Shown in pieces: positions 34,603 to 42,213 of a stretch of DNA of 43,825 bases. The DNA is taken from contig JAFTRY010000016.1 in assembly GCA_017462035.1 (NCBI GenBank), positions 1 to 43,825 on the forward strand, in the 5' to 3' direction. How positions within the stretch are numbered: position 1 is the stretch's first letter; every line of letters starts with the position of its first letter. A model generated the notes under the pieces. That model was not told the origin of the DNA. It searched no databases and saw nothing but the letters and a program-made list of their open reading frames with translations. The position numbers were made by a program, and so were the translations under genes. Source of the stretch: Clostridia bacterium (GTDB lineage Bacteria > Bacillota > Clostridia > Oscillospirales > CAG-272).

Positions 34603-34804
34603 CACGCCGAAGGCGTGTATATCATCCGCAACCAGTTGCGGCATATCATCAAGCCGCAGGAAAATGCACGCTAAAGCGTGATGAAATACAGCCTCGCAGG
34701 GGCTGATGATATACACCGCACTTTGTGCGGCGATGATATACCAAGCCTACGGGAACCCCCAAAACTCGCTTTGCTCGTTTCGGGGAGCCCCTACTGCGGC
34801 TTGG
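34603..34804 (+). repeat. Cluster of short hairpins separated by ATATCAT/ATGATATA linkers
   Basis: Successive stems: CACGCC/GGCGTG (34603-34617), CCGCAAC/GTTGCGG (34626-34641), CACGCT/AGCGTG (34667-34680), CAGCC/GGCTG (34689-34705), CCGCAC/GTGCGG (34716-34730), then CCAAGCC (34741-34747) pairing with GGCTTGG (34798-34804) around a CCCC..AAAC/GTTT..GGGG stem. The linkers repeat TATATCAT, CATATCATC and GATGATATAC in both orientations. There is no coding frame of note. It looks like a mobile or dispersed noncoding repeat. The preceding 34485-34602 shows nothing recognisable. Confidence 0.65.
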
Positions 34805-34807
34805 ATA

Positions 34808-34853
34808 AACAAAAACAGAACATTTGTCGGTAGACAAATGTTCTGTTTTTGTT
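34808..34853 (+). terminator. Long perfect hairpin, probable bidirectional terminator
   Basis: A 21-bp perfect stem (34808-34828 with 34833-34853) around a GGTA loop; the arms carry the A-run and the TTTTTG end. Confidence 0.8.
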
Positions 34854-34880
34854 GACGGAGAGAGATTCGAACTCATCTTC
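34854..34880 (-). pseudogene. Fragment of a tRNA-Ser 3' end
   Basis: Reading the minus strand gives GAGTTCGAATCTCTCTCCGTC: T-loop TTCGAAT plus an acceptor-like CTCTCTCC, almost the same as the 3' end of the intact tRNA-Ser 140 bases to the right. No D-arm or anticodon arm is attached. The 34881-35010 stretch also holds a 10-bp hairpin (GCAAGTTGCT/AGCAACTTGC, 34899-34947) and no gene. Confidence 0.6.
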
Positions 34881-34977
34881 ACGCCTTTGGCGTTCAGTGC
34901 AAGTTGCTCGAAGGGGAATAAAACCAAAAGGGAAGGAAGCAACTTGCGACGAGACTTCTCACTCCCTCCCTCACGCA

Positions 34978-35010
34978 AAAAACCACACCCCAATCAGGAT
35001 GTGGTTTTTT
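34978..35010 (-). terminator. Terminator of the tRNA-Ser gene
   Basis: Stem AAAAAACCACA / TGTGGTTTTTTT around CCCCAATCAGGA, immediately after the tRNA 3' end on the minus strand, with a T-tract on that strand. Confidence 0.85.
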
Positions 35011-35102
35011 TGGCGGAGAGAGAGAGATTCGAACTCTCGTTGGGGTATTAGCCCAAACACGATTTCCAGTCGTGCGCCTTAGACCAGCTCAGCCATCTCT
35101 CC
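35011..35102 (-). tRNA. tRNA-Ser (GGA anticodon)
   Basis: Minus strand, long variable arm (class II). Acceptor GGAGAGA pairs with TCTCTCC (35015-35021); discriminator G, and an encoded CCA at 35011-35013. D-arm GGCTGAGCTGGTCTAAGGC. Anticodon stem-loop CACGACTGGAAATCGTG with anticodon GGA, reading UCC/UCU. Variable arm TTGGGCTAATACCCCAA. T-arm GAGAGTTCGAATCTCTC. Confidence 0.95.
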
Positions 35103-35116
35103 ATGCCGACCTATGT

Positions 35117-35145
35117 ATTATACCACAGTTTTTTTTCAAAATCAA
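35117..35145 (-). promoter_or_regulatory. Promoter of tRNA-Ser
   Basis: Minus-strand TTGATT (35140-35145), 17 bases, TATAAT (35117-35122), about 15 bases upstream of the mature tRNA 5' end. Confidence 0.75.
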
Positions 35146-35353
35146 GAGCTTTTTTAAAAAAAGTTCAAATTTTTTGGATAAATTATATTTTTTTCGAAAA
35201 AAGCTCCCTTTTTATTAAAAAAATTCGTTTCAGAATGTGGATTTTTGCGGATTTTTTTGGATTTTAATGTGGTTTTTTGTGGGATTTAAAGCGGTGGTTT
35301 TTAGGAGATTTTGAAAAGAAACAACATAAACCAAAAAAAATCAAGAAAAACTA
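35146..35353. other. AT-rich spacer without recognisable features
   Basis: Runs of A and T dominate and there is no credible reading frame. It separates the tRNA from the microcompartment operon promoter. I see no distinct regulatory site in it; intrinsic DNA curvature is possible but untested. Confidence 0.6.
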
Positions 35354-35382
35354 TTGACAAACCGAGACAAATGTGGTATAGT
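35354..35382 (+). promoter_or_regulatory. Promoter of the microcompartment operon
   Basis: TTGACA (35354-35359) and TATAGT (35377-35382), spacer 17. The expected start near 35389 leaves a leader of about 100 bases. No regulator gene for the operon is in the window. Confidence 0.8.
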
Positions 35383-35489
35383 GTATACAGAATATTAGCA
35401 TGAAGCAAAATATCTGCTTGCTTTTGTCTGATTGTTACAAAAATCACAAGCAAAATTGATTCAAAATGACAAGGAAGGGGATGGTTCGA

Positions 35490-38015
35490 ATGAAGTTCTA
35501 TACAGAGCCCATTGCAAAATCACCGAGAATTGCCAAGCTTGTGGATGCGCTGTTTGAGAAAATGCCTCAAATTGAAGCGGACCGTGCGGTCCTGCTCACC
35601 GAATCCTACAAGAGCACGGAAGGAGAGCCCATAATCACCCGTCGGGCAAAAGCCTTTCGTCATATTCTCGAAAACATTCCGATTACGATCCGTGACAACG
35701 AATTGATCGTTGGCTCGGCGACCAAAGCTCCCAGAGGATGTCAGGTTTTTCCGGAATATTCCTTTGAATGGTTGGAGGCGGAGTTTGACACGGTAGAGAA
35801 GAGAACGGCTGATCCGTTTTACATATCGGAAGAGACCAAGCAAACGCTCAGCCAGGTCTACAAGTACTGGAAGGGAAAGACCACCAGCGAGCTTGCTACT
35901 TCGTATATGTCGGAGGAGGCAAAGCTTGCCATTGAGCACGGAATGTTCACCCCCGGTAACTATTTCTATAATGGAATCGGACATGTGACCGTTGATTACC
36001 CCAAGGTTCTTGCTGTTGGATATGCGGGAATTAAGAAGGAGGCGGAAGATGCCCTTGCCGCACTGAGCCGGGGTGACGCGGACTTTGCGAAGCGGAGCCA
36101 CTTCCTCCAGGCGGTGATCATCAGCTGTGACGCGGTGGTGCGTTACGCAAGACGTTACTCGGAGCTTGCGGCATCCATGGCAAAAACCACATCGGATGTC
36201 AGACGGAGAAAAGAGCTGGAGGACATTGCGGCGGTCTGCCGCGAGGTGCCTGAATACGGAGCAAGAAGCTTCCGAGAGGCATGTCAATCCTTCTGGTTCG
36301 TGCAGATGCTCCTACAGGTGGAGTCCAGTGGACACTCTATCTCTCCCGGACGGTTTGACCAGTATATGTATCCTTATTATAAAAAGGATCTGGACGAGGG
36401 CAAGATCACCCGGGAAGAAGCCCAGGAGCTGATGGATTGTATCTGGGTCAAGCTCAACGATCTGAACAAGGTCAGAGACGCGGCATCCGCCGAGGGCTTT
36501 GCGGGCTACAGCCTGTTCCAGAACCTGATCACGGGCGGTCAGGATCAGTACGGCAAGGACGCCACCAACGATCTGTCCTTCATGTGTATCACGGCAACCG
36601 AGCACGTATTTCTACCCCAGCCTTCTTTCTCGGTTCGCGTATGGAATGGAACTCCCCACGAGTTTTTGATCCGTGCCGGTGAGCTGACCAGAACGGGTAT
36701 TGGCTTGCCCGCCTATTATAACGATGAAGTAATCATTCCTGCCCTTCAAAGCAGAGGCTTGACCCTGGCAGAGGCAAGAGACTATAACATCATCGGTTGT
36801 GTTGAGCCGCAGAAAGCGGCAATGACCGACGGTTGGCATGACGCGGCGTTCTTCAACATGTGCCGCCCCTTAGAGCTTGTGTTCTCCAACGGACGAGATA
36901 AGGGAGTTCAGTTGGGTCCGCGCACCGGTGAGGTGGAGAGCATGCGGAGCTACGAGGAGTTTGAGCAGGCATACCGCGCACAGATGAACTACTTCATCGA
37001 ACTGCTGGTCAATGCCGACAACGCCATTGACGTGGCTCACGGCGAAAGATGTCCGTTGCCCTTCCAGTCCTGTATGGTGAATGACTGTATAGCCCGAGGA
37101 AAGAGCCTTCAGGAAGGCGGCGCGGTTTATAATTTCACGGGACCCCAAGGCTTTGGCATTGCCAACGTGGCAGACGGAATGTATGCCATTAAGAAGTTGG
37201 TCTTTGAACAGAAGAAATACACACTTGGCTTTATTAAGAAGGCACTGGAGGATAACTACGGTGCCGATATGGACGGAAATATGGCTGCAAAGCTTACACA
37301 GCAGGTGGCGGCTTCTGTGGTTGCCGCTGGCAAGGAGCTGACGGCAGAGGATATTAAGACCGTATATTTGACCATCCGTGCCAATAAGGCAAGTGATGAG
37401 GATAAGGCAAAATACGCGCAGCTTCTCGCGGACATTGCCGCGATCAGCAAGTTCGGAAACGACGACGACGAGGTGGATGCCTTCGCAAGAGAAATGGCGT
37501 ATACCTATACCAAGCCCCTGGAAACCTACCGTAATCCCAGAGGCGGTATTTACCAAGCCGGACTTTATCCCGTTTCGGCAAACGTACCGCTGGGTGCCCA
37601 GACGGGTGCTACTCCTGACGGACGGCTGGCATATACACCGGTGGCAGACGGCGTGTCCCCAGCCGCGGGAAGGGACTTGAAGGGACCCACGGCGGCGGCA
37701 AACTCCGTATCCCGCTTGGATCACTTCATTGCATCCAACGGAACCCTGTTCAATATGAAGTTCCACCCCTCTGCCTTGGAGGGAAGAAGTGGTTTGGAAA
37801 GCTTCGTGGCATTGGTGAGAGGCTACTTCGATCAGAAGGGAAGTCACATCCAGTTCAACGTAGTCAGCCGCGAAACTCTGCGGGACGCACAAAAGCATCC
37901 CGAAAAGTACAAGTCTTTGGTAGTTCGTGTGGCGGGTTACTCCGCACTCTTTACTACGTTGTCCCGAGGCTTGCAGGAGGATATTATCAACCGAACAGAG
38001 CAGCAAGGCTTCTGA
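35490..38015 (+). CDS. Glycyl radical diol dehydratase (B12-independent, propanediol/glycerol dehydratase type)
   Basis: 841 residues. Members remove water from 1,2-propanediol or glycerol to give propanal or 3-hydroxypropanal by radical chemistry. The active-site motif is GCVEP with C437 and E439, followed by the GWHDAAFFN segment; the radical glycine is G816 in VVRVAGYSALF, 26 residues from the end. GCVEP and RVAGYSA match the diol/glycerol dehydratase branch; pyruvate formate-lyase has CCVSAM instead. The ATG at 35490 is preferred because GGAAGGGG lies 9 bases upstream; ATGs at 35466 and 35481 are poorer. First gene of the BMC operon; its activase follows. The aldolase downstream points to 1,2-propanediol from fucose or rhamnose. 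I see no N-terminal encapsulation extension. Confidence 0.92.
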   Translation: MKFYTEPIAKSPRIAKLVDALFEKMPQIEADRAVLLTESYKSTEGEPIITRRAKAFRHILENIPITIRDNELIVGSATKAPRGCQVFPEYSFEWLEAEFDTVEKRTADPFYISEETKQTLSQVYKYWKGKTTSELATSYMSEEAKLAIEHGMFTPGNYFYNGIGHVTVDYPKVLAVGYAGIKKEAEDALAALSRGDADFAKRSHFLQAVIISCDAVVRYARRYSELAASMAKTTSDVRRRKELEDIAAVCREVPEYGARSFREACQSFWFVQMLLQVESSGHSISPGRFDQYMYPYYKKDLDEGKITREEAQELMDCIWVKLNDLNKVRDAASAEGFAGYSLFQNLITGGQDQYGKDATNDLSFMCITATEHVFLPQPSFSVRVWNGTPHEFLIRAGELTRTGIGLPAYYNDEVIIPALQSRGLTLAEARDYNIIGCVEPQKAAMTDGWHDAAFFNMCRPLELVFSNGRDKGVQLGPRTGEVESMRSYEEFEQAYRAQMNYFIELLVNADNAIDVAHGERCPLPFQSCMVNDCIARGKSLQEGGAVYNFTGPQGFGIANVADGMYAIKKLVFEQKKYTLGFIKKALEDNYGADMDGNMAAKLTQQVAASVVAAGKELTAEDIKTVYLTIRANKASDEDKAKYAQLLADIAAISKFGNDDDEVDAFAREMAYTYTKPLETYRNPRGGIYQAGLYPVSANVPLGAQTGATPDGRLAYTPVADGVSPAAGRDLKGPTAAANSVSRLDHFIASNGTLFNMKFHPSALEGRSGLESFVALVRGYFDQKGSHIQFNVVSRETLRDAQKHPEKYKSLVVRVAGYSALFTTLSRGLQEDIINRTEQQGF

Positions 38016-38030
38016 GAAGGTTGAAGCCAA

Positions 38031-38825
38031 ATGGAACAATCCTTGCTTGAAACTAAGGGAAGGATCTTTAATATTCAGCGCTTCTCCATTCATGATGGAC
38101 CCGGTGTCCGTACCATTGTGTTCCTGAAGGGATGCCCCCTGCGGTGCCGATGGTGCTGTAATCCGGAGTCTCAGGATTGGAAGCCCGAAACCATGGTGAC
38201 CGCCGGTGTATCCAAGACCGTGGGAAAGGACGTAACGGTAGAAGAGGTGCTGAGAGAGATCGAGAGAGATCGGATCTATTACCGCAGATCGGGTCACGGA
38301 GGCGTGACTCTTTCGGGAGGCGAGTGCCTGTGGCAACCGGACTTCTCAGCGGCACTCCTTCGGGTGTGTCGAGAGGTGGGAATCTCCACCGCCATTGAGA
38401 CGACGGGCTACGCGGATATGGACGTGATTCGAAAGCTCCTTCCTTACGTAGATACGGTGCTGATGGACATAAAGCACACAAATAGAGAAAAACATAAAGA
38501 ATTTACTACCAGAGACAATGAGCTGATCCTGGAAAACGCAAAGCATATCGCAAAGGAAGCGGCAGATCTGATTATTCGTACCCCGGTGATTCCCACCTTT
38601 AACGCCACGGAAGAGGAGATTCGTTCCATTGCTGAATTCGCTAAATCCTTGGACGGGGTGGAGGAAATGCACCTGCTTCCGTATCACCGAATCGGCTCCG
38701 ACAAATACGCGGGTCTTGGTCGTACTTACACCATGGCACACATTCAGGTTCCCGAAAAAGAGACGATGCAGAAGCTGTTGAATGTAGTGCAGGATGTGGG
38801 ACTGCGGGCGAAGATCGGCGGATAA
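38031..38825 (+). CDS. Glycyl radical enzyme activase (radical SAM), short form
   Basis: 264 residues. Generates the glycyl radical on the preceding enzyme with SAM. The cluster motif is C35-PLR-C39-RW-C42, with DGPGVRT before it and GGVTLSGGECLWQPDF after it. Activases of dehydratase-type glycyl radical enzymes usually carry a ferredoxin-like insert with two extra CxxCxxC clusters after NPESQ. Here NPESQ leads within about 20 residues to VTVEEVLREIERDRIYYRRS, so the insert is absent. The usual SGGEP reads SGGEC. It starts 15 bases after the dehydratase stop. Confidence 0.92.
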   Translation: MEQSLLETKGRIFNIQRFSIHDGPGVRTIVFLKGCPLRCRWCCNPESQDWKPETMVTAGVSKTVGKDVTVEEVLREIERDRIYYRRSGHGGVTLSGGECLWQPDFSAALLRVCREVGISTAIETTGYADMDVIRKLLPYVDTVLMDIKHTNREKHKEFTTRDNELILENAKHIAKEAADLIIRTPVIPTFNATEEEIRSIAEFAKSLDGVEEMHLLPYHRIGSDKYAGLGRTYTMAHIQVPEKETMQKLLNVVQDVGLRAKIGG

Positions 38826-38838
38826 GGAGGTTGAAGCA

Positions 38839-39201
38839 GTGCAGGACTATACGGAAAAACAAAGAATCATACAGGAGCTGGTTCCCGGTAAACAGATTAC
38901 ACTGGCGCATATCATAGCGAACCCGGACGAGATCCTGTATCGGAAGCTGGGGCTTGACCCGGCGGTGGAATATTCCAAATCCGCCATCGGAATTCTCACC
39001 CTCAGCCCTGCTGAAACCGCGATTATCGCGGGAGATATTGCCATCAAATCCTCCGGCGCGCAGCTGGGATTTGTGGATCGGTTCAGCGGAACGGTGATTC
39101 TGACGGGTACTTATTCGGAGGTGGATGCCTCCTTGAAGGCGGTAACACAGTACGCCGAGGAAACACTTGGGTTTACGGTATGCAAGATCACGAAAACCTA
39201 A
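38839..39201 (+). CDS. BMC shell protein, EutS/PduU type
   Basis: 120 residues from a GTG with AAGGAGG eight bases upstream; the frame runs further back into the activase gene without support. The segments RIIQELVPGKQITLAHIIA, SAIGILTLSPAETAIIAGD and LGFVDRFSGTVILTGTYSE follow EutS closely. These circularly permuted BMC-domain proteins form hexamers whose pore is capped by a small beta-barrel made from the N-terminal segment. It opens the shell and accessory part of the operon, 13 bases after the activase. Confidence 0.93.
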   Translation: MQDYTEKQRIIQELVPGKQITLAHIIANPDEILYRKLGLDPAVEYSKSAIGILTLSPAETAIIAGDIAIKSSGAQLGFVDRFSGTVILTGTYSEVDASLKAVTQYAEETLGFTVCKITKT

Positions 39202-39203
39202 AC

Positions 39204-39629
39204 ATGAAAAAAACCCTTCTGGTGGGTCGTCACGGTGTGGGAAAAACCACTCTGACTCAAGCACTGAAGGGAGAGACGATCCATTACGTTAAGACACAGT
39301 ACATGCAGTACGGAGACTGGCTCATCGATTCTCCCGGCGAATACGCCGAGGTGCACGGGCTGGGGGCGGCACTGGCAATCTACTCCTATGAAGCGGACGT
39401 GGTTGTTCTGCTGATTGCCGCGGATGACGATTATTCGCTGTTTCCTCCCAATATTACCTGTATGGTGAACCGCGATGTGATCGGGGTTGTCACAAAGATC
39501 AACCGTTGCCCTCCGGATCGGGCGGCAAACTGGTTGCGACTGTCGGGATGTAAGGAGATCTTCCCGATCGACTCTCACACCGGCGAGGGTGTGGATCAAT
39601 TGAAGGCTTATCTGCGAAAGCAGGGCTGA
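39204..39629 (+). CDS. EutP/PduV-type small GTPase-like protein
   Basis: 141 residues. Ras-like P-loop protein of BMC operons. Seen: GRHGVGKTT (residues 8-16; K14, T15), the DSPGEY segment in place of a DxxG switch II motif, and TKINR in place of the NKxD base-specificity motif. PduV is linked to shell positioning in the cell; EutP's role is less clear. The ATG at 39204 lies two bases after the EutS-type stop, suggesting coupled translation. An ATG at 39180 inside the previous gene is possible, but family members begin at MKK(T/I)LL. Confidence 0.85.
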   Translation: MKKTLLVGRHGVGKTTLTQALKGETIHYVKTQYMQYGDWLIDSPGEYAEVHGLGAALAIYSYEADVVVLLIAADDDYSLFPPNITCMVNRDVIGVVTKINRCPPDRAANWLRLSGCKEIFPIDSHTGEGVDQLKAYLRKQG

Positions 39630-39675
39630 AATAAAGAAAGTAAAAAATATTTTATATTACAAAAGGAGAACAAAA

Positions 39676-40470
39676 ATGGTTAACGAGTATGAAATCAAGA
39701 AACAGATATGCGAGATCGGTAAGCGTATCTACAACAAGGGAATGGTTGCTTCCAACGACGGTAACATCTCCGTAAAGCTGAATGACAACGAGTTCCTCTG
39801 CACTCCTACCGGCGTATCCAAGGGCTTCATGACCCCCGAGTACATCTGTAAGGTTGACGCAAACGGAAAGGTGATCCAGGCGAATGCCGGCTTCAAGCCC
39901 TCTTCCGAGATCAAGATGCACATGAGAGTTTACCGCGAGCGTCCCGACGTTAACTCCGTTGTTCACGCTCACCCCCTGTACGCAACTTCCTTCGCAATCG
40001 CTGGCATTCCGTTGACTGAGCCGATTATGCCCGAGGCAGTAATTGCTCTGGGATGTGTTCCGATTGCTGAGTACGGTACTCCCTCCACTGAGGAGATCCC
40101 GGATGCGGTTTCCAAGTATCTGCAGTACTACGATGCAGTTCTGCTGGCAAACCACGGTGCTCTGTCCTTCTCTGACTCTCTGCTGAGCGCATACCACAAG
40201 ATGGAGTCTGTAGAGTTCTACGCACAGCTGCTGTACCAGGCAAAGGTTCTGGGCGGTCCCAAGAAGCTGAGCGACGCTCAGGTTGAGAGACTGTACGAGA
40301 TCCGCCGTCAGTTCGGTCTGAAGGGTAAGCACCCCGCAAACGTATGTCCCAACGCACAGGCAGGTAAGCCCAGCTGTCACGGATGCGGTGGAAACTGTGG
40401 CTCCAAGGGGGCTGACGCAGACACCATTGCGAAGGTTACCAAGCTGGTTCTGGAGCAGCTCGGCAAATAA
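39676..40470 (+). CDS. Class II aldolase (L-fuculose/L-rhamnulose 1-phosphate type) with BMC-targeting tail
   Basis: 264 residues; the catalytic domain ends near 215 and about 50 residues are extra. It cleaves fuculose- or rhamnulose-1-phosphate to lactaldehyde and dihydroxyacetone phosphate. Zinc ligands are H97 and H99 in VVHAHPLYA and H160 in LLANHGALS. The extension has a linker with C224, C234, C237 and C241 (H235 between), then an amphipathic helix ADTIAKVTKLVLEQLGK at the C-terminus, the form of an encapsulation peptide. AAAGGAG precedes the ATG. Its presence places the fucose/rhamnose branch inside the compartment. Confidence 0.9.
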   Translation: MVNEYEIKKQICEIGKRIYNKGMVASNDGNISVKLNDNEFLCTPTGVSKGFMTPEYICKVDANGKVIQANAGFKPSSEIKMHMRVYRERPDVNSVVHAHPLYATSFAIAGIPLTEPIMPEAVIALGCVPIAEYGTPSTEEIPDAVSKYLQYYDAVLLANHGALSFSDSLLSAYHKMESVEFYAQLLYQAKVLGGPKKLSDAQVERLYEIRRQFGLKGKHPANVCPNAQAGKPSCHGCGGNCGSKGADADTIAKVTKLVLEQLGK

Positions 40471-40494
40471 TTGCCGCAGAAATTCATAGTTGCT

Positions 40495-40980
40495 ATGAAT
40501 GACGCTCAAATGAAAGAGATCGTTCAAAATACCATTGAATCCTGGAAAAAGGATGCTGCCGTGAAATCAACGATGACGCTGGATATGGCTGAGAAGCTTT
40601 CCGCGGCAGTCTTGGAGGAAGCGAAGCGTGTAGGAGTTCGGGCTGTGGTCTGTGTGTCAGATGCGGCGGGACATCCAAGGCTTGTAAAATCCATGGACGA
40701 TGCGTACATAGCGAGCTACGACGTGGCAGTGAATAAAGCCTTTACCGTGGTGGCATTGAAAATGTCCACCATGGAGCTGAAGCCCCTGGCTCAGCCGGGC
40801 GCGTCCCTGTACGGGATACAGTTCACCAATGGCGGAAGGATCGTGATCTTCGGCGGGGGAGACCCCTTGAAGAATCTCGACGGTGTCATTGTAGGCGGAC
40901 TTGGTGTCAGCGGCGGAAGCGAGGAACAGGATACGTCTCTCTCCGCTTATGGCAAATGGTATTTTGAGACTCAGATGTAA
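40495..40980 (+). CDS. GlcG/HbpS-family (PduO C-terminal-like) protein
   Basis: 161 residues from the ATG at 40495. Family hallmarks: VNKAFTVVALKMST, IVIFGGGDPL and IVGGLGVSGGSEEQD. Relatives bind haem or corrinoids; copies occur in many BMC operons with no settled role. The first 15 residues (NDAQMKEIVQNTIESW) form an amphipathic helix before the domain, similar to the start of the next gene product, and may target it to the shell lumen. The start is uncertain: a TTG at 40471 directly abuts the aldolase stop, and no ATG has a clear binding site. Confidence 0.78.
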   Translation: MNDAQMKEIVQNTIESWKKDAAVKSTMTLDMAEKLSAAVLEEAKRVGVRAVVCVSDAAGHPRLVKSMDDAYIASYDVAVNKAFTVVALKMSTMELKPLAQPGASLYGIQFTNGGRIVIFGGGDPLKNLDGVIVGGLGVSGGSEEQDTSLSAYGKWYFETQM

Positions 40981-41007
40981 AACTACGTAATACGAAAGGA
41001 AACTGAC

Positions 41008-42201
41008 ATGGATATTAAATCCACGGATATTGAGAAGATCGTCAGACAGGTGCTGGAAAGCATCGGATCTGATGAAAAGTCCGCTTCTCCCGCGGCAATT
41101 CCGGCTACCTCCAGAGTGGCAATGCTGACCAAGGCAGAGCACTTTGACATTCAGGAATATCCCATTCCCGAGTTGGGCGATGATGATATTCTGGTTAAGG
41201 TAGAGGGCTGCGGCGTGTGCGGAACGGACGCGCATGAATTCAAGAGAGATCCCTTCTCTCTGATCCCCGTAGTTCTCGGACATGAGGGCACCGGTGAGAT
41301 CGTAAAAATGGGTAAGGACGTCAAGAAGGACAGCGCGGGTAAGCCTCTCGCCATTGGTGATAAGGTCGTTACTTGCATGATCTTCAAGGACAATCCCGAT
41401 ATTACCATGTTCGACTTGAATAAGCAGAACGTGGGCGGTGCTGACGTGTACGGACTTCTGCCCGACGACGATAAGCACCTGAACGGCTGGTTTGCTGACT
41501 ATATTCTGATTCGAGGCGGCTCTACTGTGTTTAACGTAAGCGACTTGGATCTGGATAGCCGAATCCTTATCGAGCCCTGCGCGGTGCTGATCCACGCGGT
41601 CGAGAGAGCGAAGACCACGGGTATCCTCCGTTTCAACTCCAGAGTTGTGGTACAGGGATGCGGACCCATCGGTCTGATCTGTATCGCGATTCTCCGCACC
41701 ATGGGTATTGAGAATATCGTAGCAGTAGACGGCGAAGCAAAGAGACTGGATTTTGCGAAGCTCATGGGTGCTACCGAGACGGTCAACTTCAAGGATCATA
41801 AGGGCATCGAGGCTCTTACTGAGGCAGTAAAGGATGCATTCGGCGGATATCTGGCTGACTTCGCGTTCCAGTGCACCGGTTCTCCTGTAGCGCACGCCAA
41901 CATCTATAAGTTCATTCGCAACGGCGGCGGTCTTTGCGAGCTGGGCTTCTTTATCAATGGCGGTGATGCAACCATCAACCCCCACTTCGACATTTGCTCC
42001 AAGGAGATCACTACCGTGGGATCTTGGGTATACACCCTGCGTGACTACGCGACCACCTTTGACTTCCTGAAGAGAGCAAAGGGAATCGGACTTCCCATTG
42101 AGAAGCTGATCACCCATAAGTTCCCCTTGGATCAGATCAACGAGGCACTCGTCACCAACCTGAAAATGGAAGGCTTGAAGATTGCCATTGTTAACGAGTG
42201 A
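41008..42201 (+). CDS. Zinc-dependent alcohol dehydrogenase with N-terminal encapsulation-like helix
   Basis: 397 residues. Medium-chain dehydrogenase/reductase. The first 18 residues (MDIKSTDIEKIVRQVLES) form an amphipathic helix followed by a Ser/Ala/Pro linker to about residue 36, typical of BMC cargo. Catalytic zinc motif GCGVCGTDAHEF (C68, C71) and GHEGTG (H92, E93). NAD site VVVQGCGPIGLI. The four-Cys structural zinc loop of classical ADH is not seen. Likely roles are reduction of propanal to propanol with NADH recycling, or reduction of lactaldehyde to 1,2-propanediol. GAAAGGA precedes the ATG. Confidence 0.9.
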   Translation: MDIKSTDIEKIVRQVLESIGSDEKSASPAAIPATSRVAMLTKAEHFDIQEYPIPELGDDDILVKVEGCGVCGTDAHEFKRDPFSLIPVVLGHEGTGEIVKMGKDVKKDSAGKPLAIGDKVVTCMIFKDNPDITMFDLNKQNVGGADVYGLLPDDDKHLNGWFADYILIRGGSTVFNVSDLDLDSRILIEPCAVLIHAVERAKTTGILRFNSRVVVQGCGPIGLICIAILRTMGIENIVAVDGEAKRLDFAKLMGATETVNFKDHKGIEALTEAVKDAFGGYLADFAFQCTGSPVAHANIYKFIRNGGGLCELGFFINGGDATINPHFDICSKEITTVGSWVYTLRDYATTFDFLKRAKGIGLPIEKLITHKFPLDQINEALVTNLKMEGLKIAIVNE

Positions 42202-42213
42202 TAAGGAACGTTG

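Noticed and set aside
34603..34804. CRISPR array
   Set aside because: The repeated linkers are short, occur in both orientations and alternate with self-complementary stems; there are no unique spacers and no cas genes.
34824..35082. Plus-strand open frames with GERFEL and ERDSNSR over the tRNA region
   Set aside because: These are translations of the tRNA-Ser 3' end and its displaced copy; such peptides are a common annotation artefact.
35390..35489. Riboswitch or catabolite-response site in the leader of the microcompartment operon
   Set aside because: Imperfect CTTGCTTTTGT/ACAAGCAAAA complementarity is visible, but no known aptamer, terminator or good cre site could be drawn.
35466..35489. 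Earlier start codons for the diol dehydratase that might encode a targeting peptide
   Set aside because: They add only eight residues (MTRKGMVR), too short for an encapsulation helix, and one overlaps the ribosome binding site.
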